Positions 11,075 through 22,885 of a stretch of 64,000 nucleotides of DNA are shown here, one piece after another. Source of the DNA: Gentiana macrophylla (lineage: Eukaryota > Streptophyta > Magnoliopsida > Gentianales > Gentianaceae). Positions within the stretch are counted from its first letter, which is position 1; each line of letters starts with the position of its first letter. The notes beneath the pieces are model-generated. The model had not been told where the DNA came from, searched no databases, and was given only the letters and a program-made list of their open reading frames with translations. The DNA lies in NCBI GenBank assembly GCA_026214975.1, contig CM047817.1, positions 58,586,246-58,650,245 of the forward strand. The letters are read 5' to 3'. Position numbers and translations under genes: made by a program.

Positions 11075-13061
11075 CTAAGTTTGGTTGTCATAATCATCAA
11101 GAAACTTCTTCATGGCTTCATTTGTTGCCATGCTTACAATTCCATGAAAATTTGCATAAATGTTCCAAGAGTTGGTCATATTGTGTTTCTTGAAAAATTT
11201 TCTCTTGAAAAGTACAACAAACACAAACACGATTTCCTAAGACTTTATCTGTGGTGCCATTCCTCTCCCATTTGCTCAATTTATGCGAAAATGCATGATA
11301 ACCTTTTGCATATTCGTAAAAGTTGATAAGGCTTGTTCTCTTGATTCTCCTTCTTTCAAGGGTAAGTCTTTGAAAATATTGTAAAGACGAGAATCTAGAC
11401 CAAGTCTTTTCGCTTGGTTCAAAGCAAATTTTGCATTAGCTCCATTTCTTCATCTGTAAAGTCTCCTCTAGCTTTCTTCATTTCACTGAGCTTTAGCATC
11501 AATGTTCTCCATAACTTTTGGCATATCTCAACGAATTGACTTTTAACATTTCCAAACTTCCCCCTTACCGACATCATTCTTATCAATCAAACTCTTGATG
11601 TAGGAGTTGAGATGTTGCTATTTGATGCCAATATGGTTTGAGCTACAACTCGAGTCTTTCATTCCATTTTCCATTAAGGCCATTCTCTCACAACTGTTAT
11701 TGAGAATGCCTTCCCATATCTCTATAGTTTCAAACTTTTCTTGAATCATACTCAATAGTTGTTTTGTGAATTTGAATCAAATATTCGACGAATGTTCGAA
11801 ATTATCCAATCTTTTCTCCATGTTTTTCCTTATAGTCTTGCTTTCTACCAAGGACTTTAACACTTTTCCAAGTGAACTGATATCATCTTTCTGAATGCGG
11901 ATCATTTCATTGTGATAAAACTTGATAATATCAAATTGTGTAGGAATGTCTCTTCCAATTTTAGCTTTATGCACTTTATTTTATCTCGCTTCAGCTTTCA
12001 TTCACTTCTTTTTTGAGGAAGTAGGAACAATCTTCTTGAGTTCTTCTTTGTATTCCACATATTTCCTTCTCTCCTTAGATTGTCTCCTTATTTCTTCCAG
12101 ACTTGACTGATCAATCTCTCTGACTGGTGATATTTCCACATTGAAATCATCATCAGAATCTTCACAAACTTTATCAGCCTCAGCTTTTGCTATCTCGCGT
12201 ATGGTTTGGTCAATTGGGGACTGATAAAGCCATGGTACTCGATAACCTTCCTTTTCTTCATTTTCGATTCTCACCGAAGTTTCAGTCCGAACCTTCATTG
12301 GTTTCCTCAGAGTTATCTTCATCATCATCTTTCTTATCATCTCCGCCAAGCTTGAATTGATGCAGAATTCCTTGCAAATTAGGGTCTCCCTGTGAATCAT
12401 TATCATCATCGCCATTGTCATCTTTCTTAGAGCTTCCTCCAATGCAGCTTTTATTCAAATGATTGTCTCGTGATCAACACATATCCATTGCTCAAAAATT
12501 CATGAGTGTTGATCAGCTCGACAACGAGTGATGTTAAAAGATCAAACACCTTTTTCTATGATTTCCATTTCTCGCTAATCGACTTCTTTGAACCGATATG
12601 TAGTTGAGTTTCCAATTTTGATAATCGTAGACTCTCTTGCAATCACTTATTATCAATTCTTCGATGTTATGCAGATGATCTGTGTAGGTTGTGATTACTT
12701 CACTTTTATTTGGAATCTCTGATTAGATTCCACGTGCTTCAATTCTTTCTGGCTTTTTGAAGATCGGCTTGTCGTATCCCTTCAAAGAACAACTCGACTA
12801 AGTCGGGTTTCACTTTCAATAACAGAACCGAGATGACCGCCTCAGCTTCCAAATACTTTTAGCAAACAACAAGATCTTCCACATGCTCAAAGAATTCTGT
12901 TCTTTTTGTTGACTCACATTCCAGCCAAATAAGTGCTTCCTCTTAATGTGTTGGTTCATCAATCTTAACTTTTGTCGGTTTTACATCTTCTTCGCAATGT
13001 TCTCTCTTACTTTCTTGTCTTAAGGAACTATCTCGCTTTCACCGATAAGCTCATCCAGGTG
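11075..13061 (-). pseudogene. Env-like ORF2 of copia element y (copy 1, 5' part lost in gap)
   Basis: This is the C-terminal two-thirds of the extra ORF that lies between pol and the 3' LTR in this copia lineage. Lysine/glutamate-rich, coiled-coil-like segments are readable (e.g. REIDQSSLEEIRRQSKERRK near 12100). Many indels split it. Approaching the N gap, CAG/CTG codons are often replaced by CG-containing strings compared with copy 2, which looks like low-quality consensus. See 42495-45806 for the fuller copy. Confidence 0.65.
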
Positions 13062-13161
13062 NNNNNNNNNNNNNNNNNNNNNNNNNNNNNNNNNNNNNNN
13101 NNNNNNNNNNNNNNNNNNNNNNNNNNNNNNNNNNNNNNNNNNNNNNNNNNNNNNNNNNNNN
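13062..13161. other. Assembly gap (100 N)
   Basis: Exactly 100 N bases, the usual placeholder for a scaffold join of unknown size. The sequence to its left duplicates 31415-44502 and the sequence to its right is unrelated, so continuity across it should not be assumed. Confidence 0.99.
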
Positions 13162-13294
13162 AACACATTACATATGTGAAATTGCGAGAGAACTGTATGC
13201 AAAACGAAGTAAGATGCAAAACCGAGGCGAGTGTATTCACTATATCTTTAAGATAGTTTTGCTCCGATCACATGATCATGGTTGTAGCAGCAGT

Positions 13295-13498
13295 TGTTAG
13301 GAAATAATAGATTTCCTACTAGATTTACTACAATATGTGTTCCATTAGAATGTTGACACTTGTCGTATTCTATACTTGACATCTAGCTCAGTATGTGTAA
13401 CTACTAGGTGTACCAGTCTTTATATATGAATTGTAACAGCCTACAGCAGGCCATATGAGAATATTATTTCTACTTATGAAGTTCTATTAATTCTATCT
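13295..13498 (+). repeat. 5' LTR of an Ale/Retrofit-like copia element
   Basis: A short LTR of about 200 bp starts TGTTAGGAAATAATAG and has a TATATAT box at 13421-13427. It ends just before a primer site. Short LTRs of this size are typical of the Ale/Retrofit lineage. The 133 bp to its left (13162-13294) hold nothing I recognise. Confidence 0.65.
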
Positions 13499-13510
13499 TG
13501 GTATAAGAGC
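13499..13510 (+). promoter_or_regulatory. Primer binding site of the Ale-like copia
   Basis: TGGTATAAGAGC lies 15 bp upstream of the gag start codon. It matches the tRNA-Met site TGGTATCAGAGC with one change. Confidence 0.75.
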
Positions 13511-13525
13511 TGAGGTTTGGCATCC

Positions 13526-14502
13526 ATGGCCACCTCCGGACCACCACCAATCAGTGACGGAGATGAAGAAGCTCCGTCAACTGGAATCCCTACATCAGCA
13601 GCAGGATTTACGAGTGGATCCTCTCCTGTTACTCCTGTTACTCTTTCTCCAACTCATTTCTCCGGTGTGATCTCCTCAGCTGCCATACTATGGCCAGACG
13701 GTGTTGCTACATGCATTCCGGTCATGGGTCCGTCTTCCTCAAACATACCACTAGCTCCTGCACTGTCCGGGATGCACTTTGGAAGATTAGACATCACCGG
13801 TTTGCGTCCAAATATCTCCAGTCTACCCGTTTTGAGCTCAGCATCACCCTTTCTGGGCTCTGTAAGTCCACATCCTTCTAATGCTCTTCTTAGTCCCCAT
13901 TTTTCTGGAAATATTAATCAAATCTGCACTGTGAAATTGGATCGAACTAATTATTTACTGTGGCGTTATACGATCTTACCTATCATTCGTGGTCACAAAC
14001 TGGAAGATCGTCTTCTCAGTCATGCTCCCCTTGTTAACACATCTCCAGCACGTTCCATGTTCTCCACTGCCTCTGTTACTGAATAATGGATTACTAAGGA
14101 TAATTTGCTCATGGGTTGGTTACTTAGTTCAATGACTGAACAAGCATTATCAGAGGTTTTAGGTTGTGATAATGCTCATGAAGTATGGACCACTCTAGAG
14201 ACTTTATTCAATAGCAGATCTGAAGCTCGTATGCTTGAATACAAGGATGCATTGGCTAAAGCACCAAAATGGTCTAAATCCATGTCAGATTACCTATCTT
14301 AAATGAAATCCTTCTCTGATAGTTTAACTGCTGCATGCTACCCAATCTTCAAATCAGAACTTATTTTGGCAACACTAAGAGGATTGGATCGTGACTATGA
14401 ATCTACCATAGTCAATATCACTTCAAGAGTAGGCTCTCTCAGCTGGAAAGATGTTCAATCCCAATTAATGATTCATGAAAGGCTCATTTCCAGACTTAAT
14501 GT
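13526..14502 (+). pseudogene. Gag of an Ale/Retrofit-like copia, two stops, truncated by an LTR
   Basis: The first ATG after the primer site is at 13526. A Ser/Pro/Thr-rich N-terminus is followed by the copia gag hallmark KLDRTNYLLWRY (near 13940). Next come EVWTTLETLFNSRSEARM, a YLS-MKSFSDSLTA stretch and ILATLRGLDRDYESTI. Two in-frame TAA stops (14084-14086, 14300-14302) sit where family members usually have Gln, so each is explained by CAA to TAA. The frame stays open through both. It ends at HERLISRLN, where another LTR begins. The zinc knuckle and all of pol are missing. Confidence 0.8.
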
Positions 14503-14837
14503 TAAGGGTGATTTTACACGTTTTATAAGGATATGTTTTATATCAATTTCCCCCATATTCTTATGTTTTTCATAGAAATCGAGCTTTATATTGAAATATT
14601 GAGCAAATGGTGTTTTCGATAGTTAAATTGTAAAACGTAACGAATTATGTGCTTAAATTGTGATTTTATATTATTTTGGAGTTATGTTACGCTTTGGTAT
14701 GTTTTACTATCTTTTAGATACATGTTTTCGAGCTAAAAGAGGATTAGAAGAGGTTGCATTCGGATTTTCTGATGAAGAGAAGAGATAGGATGAGAAGAAA
14801 AGGATTAAAGATGAAGAATCCGCTTCCAGGCATTGTT

Positions 14838-15000
14838 GGACGTTCGTTCATGTCCCGTCCACTATGGACGGGCGTCCATTGAATCAGACTGGCGTCCAGG
14901 AGAAGAATTTTGAACAGAGAGTTTGGACAGAGGCTGGACGAGCGTCTGCCTGGCGTCCAAAGAAGTTGGACGAGCGTCCAAGTGTTCCAGACGGGCGTCC
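14838..15000. promoter_or_regulatory. Array of GGACGGGCGTCC palindromes in a B-type LTR
   Basis: Units related to GGACGGGCGTCC or GGACGAGCGTCC start at 14838, 14866, 14886, 14936, 14947, 14968 and 14989. Spacings of 20-21 bp recur (14866-14886, 14947-14968-14989). The array ends 55 bp before TATTTATA. Same architecture as the arrays in A and C, different sequence. Confidence 0.7.
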
Positions 15001-15054
15001 GCGGCCGACTTAAGCACAACCGACCTAGTTTTTGACCTAGCCGACTTATTTTCC

Positions 15055-15062
15055 TATTTATA
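15055..15062 (+). promoter_or_regulatory. TATA box of the partial B-type LTR
   Basis: TATTTATA in the context TTCC-TATTTATA-GCAGC, downstream of the palindrome array. The GCAGC that follows the box is also found after the TATA of element C (TATATAAGCAGC). Confidence 0.6.
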
Positions 15063-15366
15063 GCAGCAGCGCCCCAAACTCAAAAACATATAGTTTTGAC
15101 ATCAGATTTTCTCATAACAGCAGCCGCTTTCTGAGAGTTTCAAGGCCGATCACCCGAGCCTTGTGCTCGGGTGATCCGGGTTAGATTAGGATGCTTTTGT
15201 TTTATTTGTGATTCATGGAGATCATCCATTGTATAAACTATGTGAGTTTATCTTTTAATTTATTCAATCCTCGTTTATTTTTATGATCTTTGATTCGTTT
15301 TGTATCTTCCTATGCTTATGTGCTATGCAATCAATATCGGAAGATGAATTGCTTATTGATGTTTAC

Positions 15367-16980
15367 TGTCCCGGATTTATCTAATACGAATAAACAAGTA
15401 ATAAATATTTATAAACCGGTTAACCTCAAGTATAAGGATCGTAGTATAGAGGCTATGCCGGGTCGATCTTACGGGGAACTAGACGAATGTGAATCATAGC
15501 TTTTGTTTTCAACTAAACTATTGTCACGAAACTAACCTAAACAAAGAACTAACCTAAACAAATATGCATAAAAGTAACTAGACAGAGGAGATTAATCCAA
15601 TGCTAGGCAAGATTGAAAGCGATAAAAACTAGAGTGCAATTAAAAGTAAACTAATCTAGCAATTCAAGTTTAAAGGATTAAAATCAAATTATAACGAACG
15701 AACAAGCAATCGATCCACCTATCCTATCAACATTCAATTCTAATTCGGATTAATTCGTGATCTCCACTCAAGTCGTGATTCACCTAATCTAAGGCATGAA
15801 CACCCACTTTCGTAGACAAGTTCGTTTTCTAATCTTCGATCTTTCAATTAAAGATTAAGTCTTTCTAACCTAGGCGTGAAATCTTTCAATTTCTGATCTA
15901 GAAAATCATAAATAATGATAAAAGAAACAACTTTGAGATAGAAACTCACAGATTAATCACGAATCAAAACTGAATTGTTGAAGGAAGGCTTCACGATGCT
16001 TGTTCAAAGAGGTTTTAGCCTCTTATCATCCTCTATGCAACTTGAATTGATGAATAAAAAGCATAAAAACTATCTAATTAATCTAAGAATTAAAGTGTAT
16101 AAAAGCTCGAAGAAAACTATAAAACGCTTGACTAAGCCGCCCCTAGAAAATTTAGGGTTCGAATTGTGTGTATGAGATGGAAAATCTGTTGCTTTAAATA
16201 GAGAAATAAGGCGGCTGGGAGTATGGCGGTGCTGGACGCTTCCTGAACGCTGGTTCACTTGGAGTCTGCCAATTCTGACATGATTTCTTCCTTCAACGTA
16301 TTTGGTTTGAGAATGGACTCAAACTTCTAAAATTCATATTTTGAGTTGTAGACCTCCAAAAATTATGATCCGAATGTCATAATTAAGCTCTCGGAGAACT
16401 CTACAACTTTCATTAAGGACTCTTCTTCAGAAAACGCCTTTTTGACTAGCCCGTCGTATCTCGAGTATATTTCGGGATTTTCCACTAGTTTCAGCAACAA
16501 CATCCAAACTTGTAACGCTCATATCTAGGGCCTCATAAGTCGGAATGAAGTGATTCAAAATCCTATAGAATCCTCTCTTCAAGCCCTACAAATCTTCTCT
16601 TGAGGTCGAGAGTCAAATCAGTGTATATCATATCAAGAACTGCATCGGAAGTTCGGCTGCTTGAAAGCTTCATTCCAAGCTTTATCTCCATCTTCCTTCC
16701 ATTTCACTTCTCTTCCATGCAAAACCTCATCATTTAATCCTCTTGCATGCCAAAATATGTATCTATAACATAGGAAAATATACCAAAGCGTAACGCAATC
16801 CCAAAATAACATAAAATCACATTTTAAGCACATAAATCGTTACGTTTCGCAATTCAACTATTAAAAACACCATTCGATCGATATTTCAATATAAAGCTCG
16901 ATTTCTATGAGAAACATACGAATATGGAGAGAATTGATATAAAATATATCCTTATAAAACGTACAAAATCACCCTTAACA
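15367..16980 (-). repeat. 3' LTR of element B
   Basis: 1,614 bp, plus-strand edges TGTCCCGG and CCTTAACA. Compared with the 5' LTR it lacks 132 bp (5' LTR 25832-25963), with the same GAAAATCA and TAAATAATG at the break, an internal deletion. The minus-strand TATA-like box TATTTAAAG lies near 16191-16200. Only two weak palindrome units precede it (about 16225-16255). Confidence 0.85.
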
Positions 16981-17015
16981 ACTCCCCACACTTAAACCTT
17001 GCTCGTCCCGAGCAA
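16981..17015 (-). promoter_or_regulatory. Polypurine tract and perfect hairpin, element B
   Basis: On the minus strand, TTGCTCG-GGA-CGAGCAA (17015-16999) is a perfect 7-bp hairpin. It is followed by 18 bases ending in AAGTGTGGGGAGT, then the LTR start TGTTAAGGG. Element C has the same layout with a compensated base pair (59467-59502). Confidence 0.85.
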
Positions 17016-18565
17016 GACAAAACATAATTAGGCTCGAGATAGTATAGACATCTCAACAAATATAACGTATATTCAATAACTTAGAAGTTCACCATTGTGT
17101 GTGAGCATAGCCATAGGAAACTTCCACTAAATCCAAACTTGAGGAACTCAAAGTAAAACTAGTTAATACCCCCTCGTAGAATAGTAATAAATGACACTCA
17201 TAATGTGTACCCTACAAACGTGACATATCCCGAAAGAATGATCGAATGAATCTAGGTCCTTTCCGATATACTCAGAGGACAATCCCTACAGCATATCTAT
17301 CAGTTTATACTGGGGATAAGACTAACGAAAACTAAGCCTTATTCATTTCATAACATATCTCAAGTTGATTGAATTCATTCACGTTTTAAACACACATTAG
17401 AAGAAGCTATTGCCCTCATAGCAGAATAGGACATTTCGAGATAATACCCTACCTTACTCCAATCATAAGGCAGCTTTTCCTAACTGTCGTGAGCTTTTAG
17501 TCATCATAGTGGCATGGGACTTACGTGGTAAACCCTACCGCACTCAAATCATCGACTAGCTTCCGACACACACTATTGATTTCATTATTAACTCAACTTT
17601 TTCAAATGACATTAGCTACGTATTACTTATCACATTCAAACTTCTAGATATTCACAGTACATCGTACTTGGAACTAAATACAAACTATCATAAGTCTCAC
17701 GATATGAACATTAGCACTAAGCACATGACTTATAAGGAAATCAAAAATCACTCGTCCAAAAGGGGTATAACTTTATAAATAGCTCATCATTTACTATGGC
17801 TTGTGAAAAATAAATCTTGGTGAAACAACTAACTTATGGAACATACGGCATACAACATCAATGAATATAACAAACCGAACAAAAACATGCATTGCTCACT
17901 CGAGACAAAACAAAAATTTTTAAAATTTAGCTCATTTTGCATAAAAATAAAATCATGTAAGCAAATGTATAGATACATATCGACTTATATCCCTCCCCAC
18001 ACTTAAATTACAACATGTCCTCATGGTGTGCAAAAATAAAAAGAAAGAAAACTTAGTGATTCGTTGTTCGAAAGGAGAACATTCTCGAAGTGGGTCGACC
18101 TCACCCAAAAATGCTCAAGAATCGATGATCGTGGACCATCCACCGGAAAACTAAAATCGTCTAAAGCTCACAATCACTATCAAAATATCCCGCACACTTG
18201 AAAAACAAAGAAATACCTCGGGGATACAAGGGATTAAACCATATCGCATAAAAGTGATAGAGATAAAGATAAGAGGAAATCGTAAGCAAAACAACACTTC
18301 GACCAATGCCAGTATAAGATTAGGACGGCCTTATTCGACAAAAACAACACAATCCTAATAAGATTAAAACAACTAGAACAAGGAAAAATAACTAAAAAAG
18401 AAACTAATATAATAAGGGATATCTAGGATGCCTCGAAAGAAAATGGCTTAATGGTTATTGTCGTTAGCTCGACACATTTGAAGCTCACTGGATCAAGGCC
18501 ATTTAACCTTTCTCGCCACCACTACCTCGTTTAAGCTCCGGTCCGTAGTGTGTGGCTGCGAAACA
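17016..18565 (-). other. 3' non-coding region of element B
   Basis: No gene is visible. It contains a second polypurine-like tract (AAGTGTGGGGAGGG, minus strand, 17991-18004) about 1 kb upstream of the real one. It also contains a diverged tandem repeat at about 17411-17550 (GGTAGGG..., TCCTATTC..., GAGCTC-like blocks), homologous to 58981-59126 in element C. Confidence 0.6.
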
Positions 18566-20234
18566 TCATCTAACACATGGGGTAAAATCTTTTATAGCCT
18601 TCCAAACTCGTTTAATCTTCCCCATGGCTGATTTCTTTCTTCTCTCGATTCCTCGATGACGTTTAAGCTTTTGCTCTTTTTCATACTCCTCCATATCCCA
18701 ACTACCGCTAGAACCTGGCGATGAACCAATACCGTCATTCTCGGAGAATAAATCGGATGAAAACTCGTCAAATTCATTGACCTCTGTAACACCACATCCG
18801 AGAATATCGAGAAATTTAACAATCAAAGGTTTTTCTTTAGGTTCACCAATGTAGTGCTTGCACCTTTGACCATTAACGCGAAGCGGTTGGTCCGGATAAC
18901 CGCGTAGTTCTAGAACACCTCCGGGAATGATTTGGAGAATCTCAAAAGGACCGGACCAACGTGTTCTCAACTTCCCGAGAGAAACAAATGTAACCTAGAA
19001 TTGTATAAGAGAACTTGCTCGACGACTGGAATTCTCTCTTCTTTATCTTGGCGTCATGGAGTAGTTTCATCTTCTCTTTACTAATCCTGGCGCTTTCATA
19101 AGCCTGGAGTCTAAATTCATCCAACTTATGCAATCGCTTGCAATCGATGTTTCCCACAGATTGGGAATCGAAGTTCAAAACTTCGTGAGCCCAATACGCC
19201 TTGTGCTCTAACTCGATTGGCGGATGGCATGGCTTACCGTAAACCATTTGATATGGCGATGTACCCATAGGGTCTTATAGGCGATCCTATATGCCCAAAG
19301 TACATCGTCCAACTTCGAACTCAGTCTTTTCTATGACTATTCACCGTCTTCTCGAGATTTTCTTAAGACTACGGTTGCTTCGCTCAACTCGACCACTAGT
19401 CATCGGATGATATGGTGTGCCGATTTTATGGCGAACACCATACTTCTCGAGGACTTTTTCCAAAGGTCGGTTGCAAAAGTGTGTCCCTTCATCACTGATC
19501 AAGGCACGTGGACATCCAAACCTCACAAAGATGTTCTTCTTCAGAAATTTCATTACCGTTTTATGGTCATTGTGAGTTGTGGCTTGAGCCTCCACCCATT
19601 TCGAAACATAGTCGACGCAGACTAAGATGTATTTGTTGCCACAAGATGATGGGAATGGTCCCATAAAATCGATGCCCCAAATATCAAAGACTTCGCATTC
19701 AAGGATGGGTTTCAACGGCATGTCAAACCGCCTTGTCAAAGCTCCGGTTCTTTGGCACCTATCACAAGCTTTGCAGAAAGCTTCTGTGTCCTTAAAGATC
19801 GTGGGCCAATAAAAACCGGACTGGAAGATCTTCGCAACCGTTTTCCAAGGACCAAAGTGACCACCTGTGGGTCCACTATGGCATTGCTCGATTATATCGC
19901 GTTGCTCAGATTCAGGAACACACCTCCTCAGCAAACCATCTTTACAGATTTTGAAGAGGTAAGGTTCATCCCAAACGAAAGACTTCATATCAGAGAAGAA
20001 CTTCTTCTTCTCTTGATAAGACATTTCAGGATCGAGATAACGGGCATGAAGGTAATTCACTATGGAAGAATACCATGGAACATCAGGAGGACAACCGTTT
20101 ATCAACATGATGTTTTCTAGAGGAAAGTAAAGATCTATGTCATCAGGATCACCCTTTTCCTCACTTAACACCCTAGAAACATGATCCACCACTACATTCT
20201 CACTGCCCTTTTTTATCTTTAATTTGAACGTCAA
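18566..20234 (-). pseudogene. Integrase of element B
   Basis: The HHCC zinc-binding part is intact (CHSGPTGGH, CDRCQR). The DDE core is visible: Asp in [10 protein letters not shown], Asp in [11 protein letters not shown], Glu in SGRVERSNRSLK, all within 19341-20234. After a frameshift comes MGTSPYQMVYGKPCHPPIE (19200-19268). The C-terminal RWSGPFEI chromatin-binding-like region and a basic/acidic tail end at 18566. At least two frame breaks occur (near 19330 and 18960). It would catalyse insertion of element cDNA; this copy is inactive as assembled. Confidence 0.85.
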
Positions 20235-21548
20235 ACTCTTGGAGGGTCAGTATCCAACGCAGTAAGCGCGGTTTAGCATCCTTTTTAGTCATCAGATACC
20301 GCAAAGCAGCGTGATCAGTCCACACGATCACTTGAGCACCTAGCAAGTAACTACGGAACTTGTCCATAGCAAACACTACGGCCAATAATTCCTTTTCGGT
20401 CGTAGTATAGTTAACTTGCGAAGGATTCAACGTGTGGCTGGCGTAATAGATAGGCTGGAACTTTCCATCGATTATTTGTCTAAGGCGCACCAACAAAGAT
20501 AGTTGGATGCATCGCACATAAGCTCAAAGGGCAAGTTCCAGTCTGGCGATATAAGAATTGGGGCGGATATTAACCGATTCTTGAGCTCCTCAAACGCTTG
20601 CTTGCAGTTTTCATCGAAATTGAACTCAACGTCTTCCTTGAGCAGAGTAGATAAGGGCTTGGCTACTTTGGAAAAATCTTGGATGAATCTCCTATAGAAA
20701 CCGACATGTCCGAGGAAACCTCGGACCTCCAGAACATTCTTAGGATAACTCATCTTCTCAATAGCTTCAACCTTGGCCCTATCTACTTCTATACCTTTGG
20801 CTGACACTTTGTGGCCAAGAACTATGCCCTCATCTACCATGAAATGGCATTTTTCCCAATTGAGCACTAAGTCCTTTTCCACACATCTAGACAACACCTG
20901 ATCAAGATTATCAAGGCATTCATCGAAGGATTGACCGAAGACCGAAAAATCGTCCATAAAAATCTCCATGCACTTTTCAACTAACCCGTCAAAGATGGCT
21001 AGCATACACCTCTGAAATGTAGCAGGGGCATTGCATAGACCAAATGGCATCCGCCTGTAGGCGAATGTACCATAAGGGCAAGTGAAAGTGGTCTTCTCTT
21101 GGTCAACAGGATCGATGGGTATCTGGAAGTATCCTGAATATCCATCCAGGAAGCAGTAGAATGCGTGCCCTGCTAGACGCTCAAGCATTTGATCAATGAA
21201 TGGAAGGGGGAAATGATCTTTCATTGTGACCTCATTGAGTTTTCTGTAGTCAATACAGACTCTATAGCCTGTAACTAGCCTCAATGCTATCTCCTCTCCC
21301 TTCTCATTCTTCTCAATAGTAATTCCCCCTTTTTTGGGGACTACCTGAGTCGGGGACACCCACTCACTATCAGCAATGGCGTATATGATACCCATATCTA
21401 GAAGCTTAATGATTTCCTTCTTGACTACTTCTTGCATGTGAGGGTTAAGCCTCCTTTGGGGCTGTCTAACTCGTTTTGCACCCTCCTCAGTCTTGATCTT
21501 GTGCATACAGATGTCGGGAGATATCCCTCGGATATCTCCCACCGCCAT
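20200..21548 (-). pseudogene. Reverse transcriptase and RNase H of element B
   Basis: RT is almost intact in one frame (20472-21548): QPQRRLNPHMQEVV, VCIDYRKLNEVT, FCFLDGYSGYFQIP-type motif, RRMPFGLCNAPATFQRCM, catalytic FMDDFSVFG, and FLGHVGFYRRFI. RNase H begins [10 protein letters not shown], is frameshifted at 20500, and continues [13 protein letters not shown] (catalytic Glu) and [11 protein letters not shown] (catalytic Asp) at 20200-20517. The motifs are those of the Athila lineage. Confidence 0.9.
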
Positions 21549-22885
21549 CCAAAGGCTTTCTCATTTTGCGCAAGGCGTTTATGCATTTAAGCTCTTCTAT
21601 TCGAGATAGCTTGGCGAGAGATGATCAAGGAAGCTTGTCACCTTCTCTTAAAAACACATACTTAAGATGTTTAGGCAACGGCTTCAGTACCAAATCTCTG
21701 AGGAGGATCCTCAGACTTGATTTAAGATCTCCACTCTTCAACTCAACATCGTTGAGCTTACTTAGGCCCTCTCGCCAAAGCTTCTTCTCTTAGCTCATCC
21801 TCAAAATCGGTGCTAACTGGTCTGCAGATTGACCACACCATGATTATTCAGATTATCAATCGATCGCTCATATTCAGATTCTACTGACCATGACTTGCTT
21901 AACCATAAAGTCATCGAAATCATCGAAGTCTCAACGGAAAAGCCGGTTGGAGATCCGGAAGGTATATTGATAGATTTTGAAACACTATAGCTCACCTCCT
22001 GGTCACCAACTCGAATGGTCACATGCCCACCATCACAATCGATGAGGGGCTCTAGTTTGTAGATAGAAAAGGTCTTCCAAGAATCAAAGAGACATTTGCA
22101 CTTTTCTCAATATCTAAGGCGTACAGTCAACCTGGAAAGGTAAACCTATCTATTTGAACTAATACGTCTCTCAGGATTCCCTCTGCTTTCTTAGAAGATC
22201 TATCTGCGAACTGCAAGTTCATGGTAGTGGGTTCTAGAAGACTTTGTAACCCAAGCTGATTGCAAACAGACAATGGCATCAAGGCGATGGATGCACCAGT
22301 CACATAAGGAATTTGGGAATACTAGGCCTCCCATCCGCAATGTGAGCACAAATTTGCTCAGGTCGCCCCTCTTGGTTGGTAAGTCTTGATAATTGACCAT
22401 CGTGCAGATCTTTACCAAGCGCTTGATCCATTTACGATAATTTCTTTTGGAAGATACAACATCCTTAATGAACTTGGTATACTTAGGCATCTCAACCAAA
22501 ACTTCTGACAATGGAAGATTAACCTGAGTATTTTTCAACAAATTAAGCACTTTTTCATACTTCTTATCTTCGCTCAATGGGATGTTGCTCTTTCTCGGTG
22601 GAAATGGAAGCTTTTTCAAATCATCCTCAGAAAAGACTTTCTTCGAAGATGCACCGATAGCTTTGTCTTCCAAATCTTTCCACCGAACCGTCTTCTCATT
22701 CTTTTGATTAGTCAGGGGATCAGCCACCTGACTTTCACTTGATTTCTCATTCCTCAGGGGATCAGCCACCTGAGGATCCTTAATTTTTTCACTTCTCAGG
22801 GGAACAGCCACCTGAGGACTTCCTTGCAGAACAGGGGAACGTAGGTGCTCGACTTCCCCTCCTGCCTTATCACTGGCAGGAGGGG
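21549..22885 (-). pseudogene. N-terminal pol with protease, element B
   Basis: This region is read in the -1 frame relative to gag. It begins GKPLAPPAS at the hairpin and continues to AVPLRSEK repeats (22740-22811, three near-copies of a VADPL-type unit). Then come TQVNLPLSEVLVEMPKYTKF and the protease. At the protease active site, Cys-Asp is followed by a 2-base loss, so the expected Asp-Thr-Gly-Ala reading is lost (near 22300). The lost bases sit in an ACTGG context. The downstream part RVGDQEVSYSV (about 22000) is in another frame. Confidence 0.75.

Larger units (their letters stand above)
14503..15366 (+). repeat. Partial plus-strand LTR related to Athila-like element B
   Basis: It begins TGTTAAGGGTGATTTTAC, the same 5' end as the B LTR. 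It aligns with B (reverse strand) for about 250 bp, then diverges. It interrupts the copia gag. It is cut at 15366, where B starts in the opposite orientation, so about half the LTR is missing. It carries a palindrome array (14838-15000) and TATA box (15055-15062) that are only degenerate in B's own LTRs. Confidence 0.7.

Noticed and set aside
12972..13256. ORFs spanning the N gap on both strands
   Set aside because: They exist only because N is translated as X. The two sides of the gap are unrelated.
14838..15000. Evenly spaced palindromic repeats resembling a CRISPR array
   Set aside because: Units are 12 bp with no unique spacers of constant length, they lie in LTR promoters, and the DNA is a plant nuclear genome.
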